Positions 50,416-60,321 of a stretch of DNA of 64,000 nt are shown one piece after another. The DNA is from Svornostia abyssi. GTDB lineage: Bacteria; Actinomycetota; Thermoleophilia; Solirubrobacterales; Solirubrobacteraceae. Each line of letters starts with the position of its first letter. The stretch's first letter is position 1. A program made the position numbers and the translations under genes. The notes below the pieces were generated by a model. That model saw nothing but the letters and a program-made list of their open reading frames with translations, was not told the DNA's origin and did not search any database. The stretch lies in NCBI GenBank assembly GCA_024666565.1, contig CP088295.1:1488001-1552000 (forward strand). The letters are read 5' to 3'.

Positions 50416-50435
50416 ACTCTACAAAGTCAGTAGAG
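50416..50435 (-). promoter_or_regulatory. promoter -10 TAGAGT within CTCTAC-N7-GTAGAG palindrome
   Basis: The -10 element of the response regulator (reverse complement of 50416-50421) overlaps the left arm of a 6-base inverted repeat (50417-50422 and 50430-50435). Binding there would block initiation. Confidence 0.5.
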
Positions 50436-50477
50436 AATTGGTAGTTTGGCTCGTGCGGGTGTGGCGTTGTGGCCCTT

Positions 50478-50510
50478 GGTGGCTGGTCGACCGGCTGTCG
50501 ACCAGCCACC
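50478..50510. repeat. 13-bp perfect inverted repeat in divergent intergenic region
   Basis: GGTGGCTGGTCGA (50478-50490) pairs perfectly with 50498-50510 around a 7-base loop. It lies between the divergent response regulator and peptidase genes, so it is not an end-of-gene terminator. It may be an operator or an attenuator upstream of the peptidase. Confidence 0.65.
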
Positions 50511-50549
50511 GCCCGGCCTGCGGCTGCGCTGACCCGTCACCATGCCGGC

Positions 50550-51260
50550 ATGCGTGTGGCTGCCTGGACCGTCGTGCTCGCGTTGGCGGGCACCCCCGTA
50601 GCCGCGCACGCAGCTGGCGGGCCGCCGCTCCGCGGCGAGGTCATCGGCCGGTCGGTGCAGGACCGCCCGATCCGCGTCGTGCGGGTCGGTGACCCCGACG
50701 CGCCGCGCAAGGTGCTCGTCGTCGGCTGCATCCACGGCACGGAGCCCGCGGGGCTGGCGATCACGCGGGCGTTGCGCCGGGTTGTCCCGCCGGACGGCGT
50801 GCAGCTTCTGGTCCTGGACCGCATCAACCCCGACGGCTGCGCGGCGGGCACCCGCGGCAACGCACGCGGCGTGGACCTCAACCGCAACTTCCCGCGCGCG
50901 TGGCGCCCGCTGGGCGGGGTGTTCGATTCCGGCCCGCGCGCTCTCTCCGAGCCCGAGTCCCGCGCCGCCCGAGCGCTCATCCGGCGCGAGCGGCCGAGCG
51001 TGTCGATCTGGTACCACCAGGCGCTGAACTGGGTCGACCTGCAGCCCGGGTCCAACCTCCGGCTCATGCGGATGTACGCGCGGGTGTCGGGGATGCGCGC
51101 CGCGGTCACGCCGCCGCTGCCCGGCACCGTCGTGCGCTGGACGGCCCACACCTACCCGGGGCGCACGGCGTTCGTCGTCGAGCTGCCCGCGGGGCGGCTG
51201 AGCAGCGCCGCGGTCTTCCGTCACCGGCGCGCGGTGCTGGCACTCGCGAGCGAGCTCTAA
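50550..51260 (+). CDS. secreted M14-family zinc carboxypeptidase
   Basis: A 236-residue exported peptidase. The signal peptide ends near AHAA (about residue 22). The zinc ligands are His62 and Glu65 (GCIHGTEP) and His156 (WYHQALN). GVDLNRNFP is the substrate-binding motif, and Glu211 in FVVELPAG is the catalytic glutamate. The small size resembles MpaA-type murein peptide amidases, so it may trim cell-wall peptides. ATG 50550 is chosen for the signal peptide. The stop overlaps the convergent surface-protein gene by 3 bases. Confidence 0.88.
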   Translation: MRVAAWTVVLALAGTPVAAHAAGGPPLRGEVIGRSVQDRPIRVVRVGDPDAPRKVLVVGCIHGTEPAGLAITRALRRVVPPDGVQLLVLDRINPDGCAAGTRGNARGVDLNRNFPRAWRPLGGVFDSGPRALSEPESRAARALIRRERPSVSIWYHQALNWVDLQPGSNLRLMRMYARVSGMRAAVTPPLPGTVVRWTAHTYPGRTAFVVELPAGRLSSAAVFRHRRAVLALASEL

Positions 51261-54200
51261 GCCAGCCAGCGTCGTGCCGCGGCGGCCTGCGCCACGCGGC
51301 GGCGGTGCCCCACGACGCCGCCGGCCAGCCCGGCGGTGAGCAGGAGCCCGGTGCCGCCGAGGATCAGGCCGGGCTCGAGCCCGGTGTCCTGCGGTGCGTA
51401 GATCGCGGCGTGGTGCATGGCGCCCTCCCGCGCCAGCTCCTGCTGGCGCTGGGCCTGCCGGGCGGGCGACAGCTGCGCCTGCGGTGCCTGGGCGGGCTGG
51501 GACACCATGCCGTTCGGCGGCGCAGGCGGGACCGTCGGCGCGGGCTTCGGGTTGGGGGCGACGGGCGGGGACGCGCCGCCCGTCGCGGCGACGGACGCGA
51601 TCGCGGCGGGGAACACCACCAGCGGTGGCGCGGGCGCGGGCTGTGGTGGGGCGGGTGCGGGTGGGGCCGGAGTCGGGACCGGCTGCGGCGCCGGTGGTGC
51701 CGGCGGAGCGACGGGGACCGGCTGCTTCAGCGGGGCAGGCGACGGCTGAGGTGACGGCGCGGCCGCGGGTGGAGCGGGCGCTGGACTTCGCGTGATCTCT
51801 CCGCCGATGAAGGCGCACGGCGCACCGCCGGCGACGGGCCGCCCGGACATGGACTCGCGGACGGTCAGCGGGTACGAGGCCGTCCGGCCCGAGGTCGTCA
51901 CCGTGATCGTGGTCCGCCCCGGGCGCAGCGGGCAGAGCACCGGGGACGCCGCGTCCACGACCGGGTTGCGTCGCTCGTCCACGACGATCTCCGGCGCCTC
52001 GCTGCCGCGCCTGCGCGGGCGCGCCCGCACGAACACGGCGATGGCGGGGTCCGCAACCTCGTACGTCGCATCAGTGGGCAGGATGCCGCGGCACACGCTC
52101 TCGGCGCCGAACAGGCCGCACGCCAGGCCCCCGGCGTACACGTACGGCCACGTCCGGGATTCCACGGGCGGGTTCGTGGGCTGGGCGGGGTCCGTCCAGA
52201 GGAATCCGGTCCCGGGACCGCCGTCGCCGACGATCTGCAGGAAGTCTGCGCGGCCACGCTCCGCGGAGATCGAGCCGGGCAGCAGGTGGGAGAACACCGG
52301 CACCGTGGTTGCGCTGGAGACTCCGTCAACGACCTGGATGCCCAACATCGAGGGTCCGTCCCACCCGGGCTCGCGCTCAGGATCGTCAGGTCCCTCGACG
52401 TTGTTCAGGAACGTGGCGAACGGCGTCTCGTGGCTGAGCGCCGCGGTGTGGTGCAGGTTCATCGGCAGGTTGCCGACGGTCGTCGAGGTCGTCACGGTCC
52501 GGTTGCCGAACAAGGCGGCGTTCGTGTCGTCCACTCCGTCCGTCGACACGTAGGTGCGAACCCCGTGGGCGGCGAGCAGCTCGAGCTGCGCGGTCCTGTC
52601 GGTTGCGGCCCGCGGTTGGTCGTCCAGCCGCGCGGCCCCGACAGCGACGACGGGGATCCCGTTCTGCGCGGCGTCGGCGAGCACCGCCTGCAACCACTGC
52701 GCCTGCGGGCCGGCCGGCCCGCCGCGCAGGCTTCCGCCCGCGTTGTCGATCACGACGACGCGCGCCGCCGCGGGCGCCCCGGCGTGGGGAACGTCGAATG
52801 CGTAGGCGATGACGTCGGATGCGGGGTCGTCGACCGGGGCGGGCGGGCTCAGGACGGGCTGGACCGCGCCCGGACCGCCCGGCTGCCGGTGGAAGAACGG
52901 GGTGAGGGCCGCCCGGAACGCGCGACGTCCGTCGGCGGTCTGGGCGTCGCCGGTGCCGATGGCCGCGGCGACGGTCACCGATGGCTGGGACCTCAGCAGC
53001 TCGGCGTACCGGCGGGCGCCGGCGTCCGTCAGGGGCGTGCCACCGGTGCTCGCCCGCCCGCCGCCGATCACGACGACCGTCGGTCCGTCGGCCGGGCTTG
53101 CGAGGTCGGCCGCGGTTCGCAGCGCGTCGGTCAGTGCGACGTCCGCGGCGACGCCCTGGTCGCCGCGCCCCGCGCACTCGTCGAGGCACGCGGGGTGTCC
53201 GCCGACGAACATCCTCAGCGGTCCGCCCGCCGGCGGTGGCCTGCGGACGTCCGGCGGCGTCACGTCGAACGGGGCGCCGCCCAGCGGCAGTTCGAAGGAC
53301 ATCGGCGCGGAGTTCGTCCGGGTGGCGGTGGCCTGCACGAAGTTGCCGATCCCGCCCGCTGCCCATCCGACCCCGCGCTCGTCCACCGAGAGGGTGCTGA
53401 CCGGCGGCGACCATGCGGCGAGGTCGCGGCCGGCCGACCGTGTCAGGGGAACGCCGAGGCGGTCGACCCACCCGTCGCGGCCCAGGATGGCGAGCCTCCC
53501 ATCCCCCGGGAGCGCGGCGCCCTCGACCTGGAACGACCCGCCGGACCCGCCGGGGTCGTCGAAGTCGATGTTCACGTCCGCTCCGTACACCGGCCGGCCG
53601 ACGTCCGCGACCGACGCGGCGATCGCGAGCGGCACGTTGGTCGCCGGCAGGCCCTGGGCTGGCGCGAGTTCCACGCCGCCGCCGTCCTCGCGCCAGAGCG
53701 CGACCTCGATCACGTCGCCCTCGGCGGGTGAGGCCAGGCGGCGCCACGGGCCGCCCGGGCCCTCGCGCAGGTAGCGCGCGTCCACGACCGCGGTGCCGTC
53801 AGGGAGCCCGGCGACGGCCGACGCGGCGACCGGTCGGCCGTCTTCCTGCATCAGCGTGGCGAGGGCGGTGTCGAGTTCCAGCGGCCCGGTCGGCGAGGCC
53901 ACGAGCAGGCCGCGGTCCGAGGCCACGAGCGCTTGCTCGCCGGCGTAGGCGACGCGCCGCATGTGGGCGCCCGCCAGCGGGCCGGTCAGGGTCACCCGGG
54001 TCCACGACCCGTCGGTGCGCCGGGCCGCCACGCCGGCCCGGCCCACCGCCCACGCGTCATCGTCGCGCGCGGCGATGTCCATCACGTCGAGCCCCGGGCC
54101 GGCCGCGTCAGGGGGAACGGGCTTGATAACCGGGACGTCCGGCTCGTCGCCGCTGACCACGCTGACGATGTCCGGCAGGGACGTCTCGGCGAGCAGCCCG

Positions 54201-55945
54201 CCGCGTCCGCCGATGATCATGCTGGTCGGTCCATCCCAGGCCAGCGCGGTGAGCGCGCCGGCGCCTGCGGTGTCGTTGCCGTCCTCCGGCGTCGAGTCCA
54301 GGCGCACCGCCGCCCACGGCTCGTTGCCGCGCTGGCGCATCAGCATCCCCGAGGTGCTCAGGAGGACCGATCCCGCCTCACCGGCGGGGGTGCCGGGCGG
54401 GGAGAGGGCGACGTCGACCGTCGCGTCGAGGCCAGTTGGGGAGGTCACGTCGAAGACGCCGAAGGCGGTCGTGCGCGTCGGCATCGTCCGTCCAACCGTG
54501 CGGGCGCCTCCGATCACGGCGAATCCGCCGGGCGCAAACGCCGCGGCCTGGGTGCCGGCGTTCCCGTCGTCGCCCACGCCGGAGCGCAGGGCGAACGTCT
54601 CGCCGTCAAGCTCGAGGTAGCCGCCGGAGGCCGACGCCTCCCGCGCGGTGGTGTCTCCCGGTGCTTCGGGGATGACGGGGCTGGTGATCGAGCGCCGGCC
54701 GAAGGGACGTGCGGCGGCGTCGTCGTCGGCGAATGCCTGGGACCGGTACCCGCGCGTGGTGGCGAACCGGAACCGCAGATCGCGGGTGCAGCCGCTCCCG
54801 TCGGGCAGCGTGGGCGAGCACCACGTGCCGGTCGCCTCCGCGGGTTCGGCTGCTGTCGCACCAGGCCGGAGGTGCACGGTCGTGCTGACGGCGACGCCGT
54901 CGTCGCGCGTGACGATGAGGTCGAGCCACCAGTGCCCGTCGGCGACGGTGAGCGGCTGGCCGGGCGCGGCGACGGGCCGGATCGCGGTCGTGCCCGCGGG
55001 CAGCGCGCCGGTGAGCAGCGGGGAACCCGTGAGCGTGACCGGCCGGAACGCGGCCTCGTCCTTGTCGCGGCGCGCGAGGGTCACGCGGTCGGCGGTGGGT
55101 CCGGTGGCGTCGCCGTCGAACAGCGCGACGGCGTCGCCCGCGGGCGTGGCGTCGAGGGCCAGCGGGGTGCGCGGGCCCAGCGCGGCGCCCGTCTCGTCCT
55201 CCCACGGCTCGGCGGTCCAGGTCGAGCCGTCCCAGCGCAGGACGCCCGCCGCGCCTGCGGGCGCGAGGAGCACGCCGGTGCGGCCCTCCGCGGCGGGGAC
55301 GTCGAAGACCGCCATCGGCGTGACGGCCCCGGTCGGCGCGGCGAACGGGTCGGCGGCGGGTGGGGTCGGCAGCTCGCGGAAGCGACCGTCCTCCCCGCGG
55401 GCGAGCACGGCGCCGCGCGGTGCACCGCCACCGCCGTCACGGATGCGGACGAGCAGTGCGGCGGCGCCGGCCGGGGTCGCCGCGCCGGCGTGCAGCGCGT
55501 CCCCGCCCGAGGTGGCGTCGGTGCTCGTGCTCGCCGTGCCGTTGTCCAGGCGCCACGCCCCGTCGGGGATCGCGTCGCCGTTGACGTCGAGCGGGGCCGC
55601 GGCGCGCCGCCACGCGGTGGCGCGGTCGTCCCCGGTGATCGTGCCCTGCAGCAGCACCGTCTGCGCAGGCGCGCCGGGGGCGGGCGGGACGACATCCCGG
55701 CCGACGATCGTCGAGCTCGGTCGCGTCCGGCCGGTGGCCCACACCGTGCGCGTCGTCCCCTCCGCGGACAATCCGAACGGCACGACGTGGCGCGCCGCAC
55801 TGACGTGCTCGGCGACCACGACCGGCGTTCCGCTCACCTGTCGCACGCTCGCCTGGTCGCCGGCCGCGAGCGCCGCGAGCGGCACCGCCACCGGCAGCAG
55901 CAGGAGCGCGAGCCCGGCCCGCCGGCGACGGGGCCGCGCGGTCAC
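51257..55945 (-). CDS. giant secreted, membrane-anchored surface protein
   Basis: A 1562-residue protein. A signal peptide (RRRRAGLALLLLPVAVPLAA) starts at GTG 55945, whose GTGA overlaps the ftsH stop. The first ~900 residues hold repeated beta-propeller-like strands (VWATGRTRPSS, AVGRAGVAARRTDGSW, GWAAGGIGNFVQ). A later region at about 950-1200 resembles a metallophosphoesterase fold with its metal ligands changed (VVVIDNAGGSLRGGPAGPQ, PVVAVGAARLDD). A Big2-like segment (TTITVTTSGRTASYPLTV) precedes a long proline-rich stalk. It ends with a transmembrane helix and an Arg-rich tail. It probably projects from the cell surface. The function is unknown. Confidence 0.8.
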   Translation of the reverse strand: MTARPRRRRAGLALLLLPVAVPLAALAAGDQASVRQVSGTPVVVAEHVSAARHVVPFGLSAEGTTRTVWATGRTRPSSTIVGRDVVPPAPGAPAQTVLLQGTITGDDRATAWRRAAAPLDVNGDAIPDGAWRLDNGTASTSTDATSGGDALHAGAATPAGAAALLVRIRDGGGGAPRGAVLARGEDGRFRELPTPPAADPFAAPTGAVTPMAVFDVPAAEGRTGVLLAPAGAAGVLRWDGSTWTAEPWEDETGAALGPRTPLALDATPAGDAVALFDGDATGPTADRVTLARRDKDEAAFRPVTLTGSPLLTGALPAGTTAIRPVAAPGQPLTVADGHWWLDLIVTRDDGVAVSTTVHLRPGATAAEPAEATGTWCSPTLPDGSGCTRDLRFRFATTRGYRSQAFADDDAAARPFGRRSITSPVIPEAPGDTTAREASASGGYLELDGETFALRSGVGDDGNAGTQAAAFAPGGFAVIGGARTVGRTMPTRTTAFGVFDVTSPTGLDATVDVALSPPGTPAGEAGSVLLSTSGMLMRQRGNEPWAAVRLDSTPEDGNDTAGAGALTALAWDGPTSMIIGGRGGLLAETSLPDIVSVVSGDEPDVPVIKPVPPDAAGPGLDVMDIAARDDDAWAVGRAGVAARRTDGSWTRVTLTGPLAGAHMRRVAYAGEQALVASDRGLLVASPTGPLELDTALATLMQEDGRPVAASAVAGLPDGTAVVDARYLREGPGGPWRRLASPAEGDVIEVALWREDGGGVELAPAQGLPATNVPLAIAASVADVGRPVYGADVNIDFDDPGGSGGSFQVEGAALPGDGRLAILGRDGWVDRLGVPLTRSAGRDLAAWSPPVSTLSVDERGVGWAAGGIGNFVQATATRTNSAPMSFELPLGGAPFDVTPPDVRRPPPAGGPLRMFVGGHPACLDECAGRGDQGVAADVALTDALRTAADLASPADGPTVVVIGGGRASTGGTPLTDAGARRYAELLRSQPSVTVAAAIGTGDAQTADGRRAFRAALTPFFHRQPGGPGAVQPVLSPPAPVDDPASDVIAYAFDVPHAGAPAAARVVVIDNAGGSLRGGPAGPQAQWLQAVLADAAQNGIPVVAVGAARLDDQPRAATDRTAQLELLAAHGVRTYVSTDGVDDTNAALFGNRTVTTSTTVGNLPMNLHHTAALSHETPFATFLNNVEGPDDPEREPGWDGPSMLGIQVVDGVSSATTVPVFSHLLPGSISAERGRADFLQIVGDGGPGTGFLWTDPAQPTNPPVESRTWPYVYAGGLACGLFGAESVCRGILPTDATYEVADPAIAVFVRARPRRRGSEAPEIVVDERRNPVVDAASPVLCPLRPGRTTITVTTSGRTASYPLTVRESMSGRPVAGGAPCAFIGGEITRSPAPAPPAAAPSPQPSPAPLKQPVPVAPPAPPAPQPVPTPAPPAPAPPQPAPAPPLVVFPAAIASVAATGGASPPVAPNPKPAPTVPPAPPNGMVSQPAQAPQAQLSPARQAQRQQELAREGAMHHAAIYAPQDTGLEPGLILGGTGLLLTAGLAGGVVGHRRRVAQAAAARRWLA

Positions 55946-57810
55946 GTCTCGGCGAGGATCGGGATCGGGATGGGGGCCAGCAGGTCGGCGAGCTCGTCCT
56001 CGCTGAGCGTCTCGCGTTGGGCGAGCCGGCTGGCGATCTCCTGCACGACGGGCCAGTGCTCGCGCAGCGCGTGGGTCGCGATCTCCTCGGCGCGTTCGAC
56101 GATGCGGCGGGTCTGCGCGTCGATGGTGTCGAGCGTCGTCTGCCCGACACCGCCGAGTTCCTGCAGCGACGCGCCGAGGAACACCTCGGTGCTGCGCTCG
56201 CCGATCGTGATCGGGCCCAGGTCGGACATGCCGTACGAGGTGACCATCGAGCGCGCCAGCGCGGTGGCGGCGTGCAGGTCGTCGTGGACGGCGGTGGACA
56301 GCTCGCCGAACGCCAATCGTTCCCCGGCGGTGCCGGCCATCGTGGTGGCGAGCTGGCGTGCGAGGTCCGATTCGCGCAGCACGAGCCGTTCGCGGTCGGC
56401 GTGCACGATCGCGGCCGCGCCGAGCCGCCGCCCGCGCGCGACGATCGAGAGCCGCCGCGTGCCGTCCCCGCCGAGCGCGCGGGCGACGACGGCATGCGAC
56501 GCCTCGTGCGTGGCGATCGAGCGCAACTCGTTGGGCGTCAGGCGGTGGGCGGTCGCCCGTGGGCCGTTGAGCACCCGTTCGATCGCCTCCTCGAGGTCCG
56601 CTTCGCTCACGGCCTCGCGCCGCCCGCGGGCGGCGAGCAACGACGCCTCGTTCACCACGTTCTCCAGCTCCGCGCCCGTGTAGCCCGGGCAGAGCGCCGC
56701 GATGCTCGCGGGCTCGACGTCGTCGGCCACCGGCCGTCCCTGCAGGTACAGCTTCAGGATCTGCGTGCGCCCGTGGATGTCCGGCGCGTCGACGGTGACC
56801 TGGCGGTCGAAGCGCCCGGGCCGCAGCAGCGCGGGGTCGAGGATGTCCGGCCGGTTCGTCGCGGCCAGGACGATGATCCCGGTGCCGGCGTCGAACCCGT
56901 CGATCTCCACGAGCAGCTGGTTGAGCGTCTGCTCGCGCTCGTCGTTGCCCTGGCCGACACCCGCGCCGCGCTTGCGCCCGACGGCGTCGAGCTCGTCGAT
57001 GAAGACGATCGCGGGCGCCGCGTCGCGCGCCTGGCTGAACAGGTCGCGGATGCGGGCGGCGCCGACGCCGACGAGCGACTCGACGAACTCGGCACCCGAC
57101 ACGGAGAAGAAGCTCGCCCCGGCCTCGCCGGCAGTGGCACGCGCAAGGAGCGTCTTGCCGGTGCCCGGCGGGCCGACGAGCAGCGCGCCGCGCGGCGCTC
57201 GCGCCCCGAGCACGGCGTACCGGCCCGGTTCGCGCAGCAGGTCGCACAGCTCCTGCAGTTCGGCGACCGCGGTGGGCGCCCCCGCGACGTCGGCGAAGGT
57301 GGTCGGAGACGTGGGCGGTGCGACGTTGCGCTTGCGCCAGCGCGAGAAGCGGCCGACGTCGTCAGGGCCCCGTTGCGTGAGGCGTGCCAGGAGCGTGAAC
57401 AGCAGCACGAGAATGAGCACCGGGAGCAGCACCTGCACGACCAGCCGTCGCGCCTGCTTGCCGCTCTGCGGGTCGTAGCGCAGCGGGATCCCCGCGCGTG
57501 TGAAGGTGTTCTGCAGCGACGCGTTGCTGGACCCGCTCGCCGGGAGCCCCGCCCACAGCTCCTCGCCCTCCGTCGTGGTGACGAGGATGATGTGGTCGTA
57601 GTCGAGGATCGTGCCTTCGGTGAGCCGCTGTTCCTTGGCGAGCGTCTGGACGTCGGTGATCGACGTCTCCTTGCCCACCGGCTCGGGCGTCGTGGAGTTC
57701 AGCAGCAGGACGAACGCGAGCGCGAGAACGACGACGATGCCCGCCAGCGCCGCGCTGATGGGATCGACCGTGAAGGTGCGCAGGGCGCGCGGGCTGGCGG
57801 AGAGCTTCAT
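55942..57810 (-). CDS. ftsH: FtsH-like membrane AAA+ zinc protease
   Basis: A 622-residue protease. Two N-terminal helices (about 17-37 and 122-143) flank an extracytoplasmic domain. The AAA+ domain has Walker A GPPGTGKT (213-220), Walker [11 protein letters not shown] and the second-region-of-homology [19 protein letters not shown]. The zinc site is HEASH (435-439), with the third ligand in [16 protein letters not shown] (about Asp511). All catalytic elements are present although HEAGH became HEASH. It is shorter at the C-terminus than housekeeping FtsH and is coupled by GTGA overlap to the giant surface protein. It may be a specialised paralogue. Confidence 0.9.
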   Translation of the reverse strand: MKLSASPRALRTFTVDPISAALAGIVVVLALAFVLLLNSTTPEPVGKETSITDVQTLAKEQRLTEGTILDYDHIILVTTTEGEELWAGLPASGSSNASLQNTFTRAGIPLRYDPQSGKQARRLVVQVLLPVLILVLLFTLLARLTQRGPDDVGRFSRWRKRNVAPPTSPTTFADVAGAPTAVAELQELCDLLREPGRYAVLGARAPRGALLVGPPGTGKTLLARATAGEAGASFFSVSGAEFVESLVGVGAARIRDLFSQARDAAPAIVFIDELDAVGRKRGAGVGQGNDEREQTLNQLLVEIDGFDAGTGIIVLAATNRPDILDPALLRPGRFDRQVTVDAPDIHGRTQILKLYLQGRPVADDVEPASIAALCPGYTGAELENVVNEASLLAARGRREAVSEADLEEAIERVLNGPRATAHRLTPNELRSIATHEASHAVVARALGGDGTRRLSIVARGRRLGAAAIVHADRERLVLRESDLARQLATTMAGTAGERLAFGELSTAVHDDLHAATALARSMVTSYGMSDLGPITIGERSTEVFLGASLQELGGVGQTTLDTIDAQTRRIVERAEEIATHALREHWPVVQEIASRLAQRETLSEDELADLLAPIPIPILAET

Positions 57811-57885
57811 GCTCGGCTATGTGGCTGGGACAGTTCGAGGTCGGTTTGGTGGGAAGGGGTTGATTGTACGGGACGGTGAACGGGT

Positions 57886-57900
57886 GGCGGACGAGCCGCC
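57886..57900. terminator. weak hairpin GGCGG/CCGCC after VOC gene
   Basis: A 5-bp stem with a 5-base loop lies just beyond the VOC stop (57907, minus strand). The 96-base gap to ftsH holds little else. Weak evidence. Confidence 0.25.
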
Positions 57901-57906
57901 GTGGGC

Positions 57907-58305
57907 TCAGGCCTGCTGGGGCTCGACCACCGCGATGTTGTTGCCGTCCGGGTCGCGCAGCATGAACAGCAGCGGGGCGCCGTCGCCTTCCATCGGCGGG
58001 TCGGCCTCGACGCCGAGCGCGGTCAGCCGCGCGTACTCGCCGCGCACGTCGTGGGTCTCGACGCCGATCCCGCCGCCGCCGGGCTCGTCGTTCATCGGCG
58101 AGTTCAGCGCCAGCCGCGCGGTCGAGCCGGGCGGGGCGACCTCGACCCAGCGGTACTCGCCGTTCGGGCCGAACGGCACGTCGGCGCGCAGCTCGAAGCC
58201 CATCGTGCCCGTGTACCAGGCGATGGCGGCGTCCTGATCGGCGACGGTGAACATCGCGACGCCGAGGTTGTTGATGGTGGTGGAAGCCTGCGTGTTGGTG
58301 CTCAT
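57907..58305 (-). CDS. VOC (glyoxalase-like) protein
   Basis: A 132-residue single-domain protein: NNLGVAMFTVADQDAAIAWYTGTMGFELRAD, then RWVEVAPPGSTARLAL, and a second beta-alpha unit ending LLFMLRDPDGNNIAVVEP. These match the glyoxalase/dioxygenase superfamily, with Glu near the C-terminus as a possible metal ligand. ATG 58305 is chosen over 58338. It lies 36 bases downstream of kup. Its function is not predictable. Confidence 0.83.
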   Translation of the reverse strand: MSTNTQASTTINNLGVAMFTVADQDAAIAWYTGTMGFELRADVPFGPNGEYRWVEVAPPGSTARLALNSPMNDEPGGGGIGVETHDVRGEYARLTALGVEADPPMEGDGAPLLFMLRDPDGNNIAVVEPQQA

Positions 58306-58341
58306 GCCGGGTAGACGGCCGTCCCGGCTGGAACTCATCGG

Positions 58342-60261
58342 TCAGATGCTCACGCGCGACCCCAGCGCCACGACGCGCTCGGGCGGCAGGCGGAAGTAGT
58401 CGGCCGGGCTCGCCGCGTTGCGCGCCATCACGAGGAACAGACGCTTGCGCCAGCGGGGCATGCCGTCACGGCGGTCGTCGCCGATCGTGATGTGCGACAG
58501 GAAGTACGTCGCGTGGTACGGGTTGAAGTCGGTCGGCAATCCGCGCTGCCGGGTGCGCGCGCGGGCCAGGGTGCCCGGCACGTCGGGCACGTCCATGAAG
58601 CCGAATCGCAGCGTGAAGTGGCTGAACCCGTCGTCTTCGTAGCCGAGGTGGTCGAACGTCACCCGCTGTGCATCGGGCACGTGCGGGCTGTTGGTCGTGA
58701 TGACGGTGACGATCACCGCGAGCTCGGGGATCGCGCGGATCCGCTCGGCCGCGACGCGCAGCGCGATCGGCGTGGTCTCCGCGCTCGGGTTGAGGTAGAC
58801 GCCGGTGCCCTGCAGCCGCGGGATCGGCGGCACGCGGCGGTGCATTCGTTCGATGAATTCGGCGAGCGGGCCCTCGGCCTCCTCACGGGCCGAGGTGACG
58901 TCCTCGCGCCCGCGGTCCCACGTCGACAGGACGATGAAGACGAGCGCGCCGACGGCGAGCGGGAACCAGCCTCCGTGGTGGATCTTCGTGAGGTTCGCGC
59001 TGAGGAACAGCAGGTCGACGGTGACGAACCCGGCGATGCCGGCGGCGACCATCCACCGGGGCTTGTGCCACAGGAACCGCACGACGACGAGGAAGAGGAT
59101 TGAGTCGATGAGCAGCGTGCCGGTCACCGCGACCCCGTACGCGGTCGCGAGCTTGGCGGATGAGCCGAAGCCGAGCACGAGCACGACGACGGCGGCGAAC
59201 AGCGACCAGTTGATGACCGGGACGTAGACCTGCCCGATCTCGGTCTCGGACGTGTGGCGGATGACCACGCGCGGCAGGAAGCCGAGCTGCACCGCCTGCC
59301 GGGTGACGGAGAACGCCCCGGAGATCACGGCCTGCGATGCGATGAGGGTCGCGGCGGTGGCCAGCGCGATCATCGGGATGCGCGCCCAGTCGGGGAACAG
59401 GAGGTAGAAGGGGCTGGAGATCGCCTCGGCGTCGGAGAGGATCAGCGAGCCCTGACCCATGTAGTTCAGGGTCAGCGCCGGGAAGACGACGAAGAACCAC
59501 GCGCGGCTGATCGGCGGCCGGCCGAAGTGCCCCATGTCGGCGTACAGCGCCTCCGCGCCCGTGACCGTGAGCACCACGGCGCCGAGGGAGATGAACGCGA
59601 CCAGCGGGTGGTCGACGAAGAACAGCAGCGCGTAGTGCGGCGAGAGCGCCCGGAGGATGTCCGGGCTCTCGACCAGTCGCGCGATCCCACCGGCGGCGAG
59701 CGCGCCGAACCACAGGACCATCACGGGGCCGAACAGCCGGCCGATCGCGTGCGTGCCGTGGCGCTGGATGAGGAACAGGCCGGCGAGCACGCCGAGCGTG
59801 GCCGGCAGGATCACGTCCTTCAGTTCGGGCGCGGCGACCTCGATGCCCTCCACGGCCGACAGGACCGAGATCGCGGGCGTGATCATCCCGTCGCCGTAGA
59901 AGAGGGCGACGCCGAACAGCCCGAGCATCACGAGCGCGGCCGAGAACTTCGGATGTTGCAGGTTCGCACGCCGGATCAGCGCGACGAGCGCCATGATCCC
60001 GCCCTCGCCGTCGTTGTCGGCGCGCATCACGAACGTGACGAACTTGATCGAGACGACGAGCGTGATCGACCACACGACGAGCGAGATCACGCCGTAGACG
60101 TCGCTCTCGACCGGCTTGATCGCCCCGTTGTCCTCCGCGAACACCGCCTGGAGCGCGTAGAGCGGGCTCGTCCCGATGTCCCCGAAGACGATGCCGAGCG
60201 CGCCGAGGAGGAGCGCAGCGCCGCCTGTGCGCTTGATGGCGGTCTCTTGCGGGCGCGGCAT
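58342..60261 (-). CDS. kup: Kup-family potassium uptake protein
   Basis: A 639-residue transporter. About 12 helices begin with ALLLGALGIVFGDIGTSPLYAL, the KUP signature, and continue through RADNDGEGGIMALVALIRR and ALFYGDGMITPAISVLSAVEG. A cytoplasmic C-terminal domain (about 470-639) has TGVYLNPSAETTPIAL and FMDVPDVP. KUP proteins import K+ with protons. ATG 60261 follows a TACGGT by 10 bases; ATG 60294 would add 11 residues. Full length compared with family members. Confidence 0.92.
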   Translation of the reverse strand: MPRPQETAIKRTGGAALLLGALGIVFGDIGTSPLYALQAVFAEDNGAIKPVESDVYGVISLVVWSITLVVSIKFVTFVMRADNDGEGGIMALVALIRRANLQHPKFSAALVMLGLFGVALFYGDGMITPAISVLSAVEGIEVAAPELKDVILPATLGVLAGLFLIQRHGTHAIGRLFGPVMVLWFGALAAGGIARLVESPDILRALSPHYALLFFVDHPLVAFISLGAVVLTVTGAEALYADMGHFGRPPISRAWFFVVFPALTLNYMGQGSLILSDAEAISSPFYLLFPDWARIPMIALATAATLIASQAVISGAFSVTRQAVQLGFLPRVVIRHTSETEIGQVYVPVINWSLFAAVVVLVLGFGSSAKLATAYGVAVTGTLLIDSILFLVVVRFLWHKPRWMVAAGIAGFVTVDLLFLSANLTKIHHGGWFPLAVGALVFIVLSTWDRGREDVTSAREEAEGPLAEFIERMHRRVPPIPRLQGTGVYLNPSAETTPIALRVAAERIRAIPELAVIVTVITTNSPHVPDAQRVTFDHLGYEDDGFSHFTLRFGFMDVPDVPGTLARARTRQRGLPTDFNPYHATYFLSHITIGDDRRDGMPRWRKRLFLVMARNAASPADYFRLPPERVVALGSRVSI

Positions 60262-60321
60262 GTGGCGCGTGACCGTACCGCCTTGGCGGGTCATACCGCG
60301 TCCTGCGACCGAGCGGCCGTC

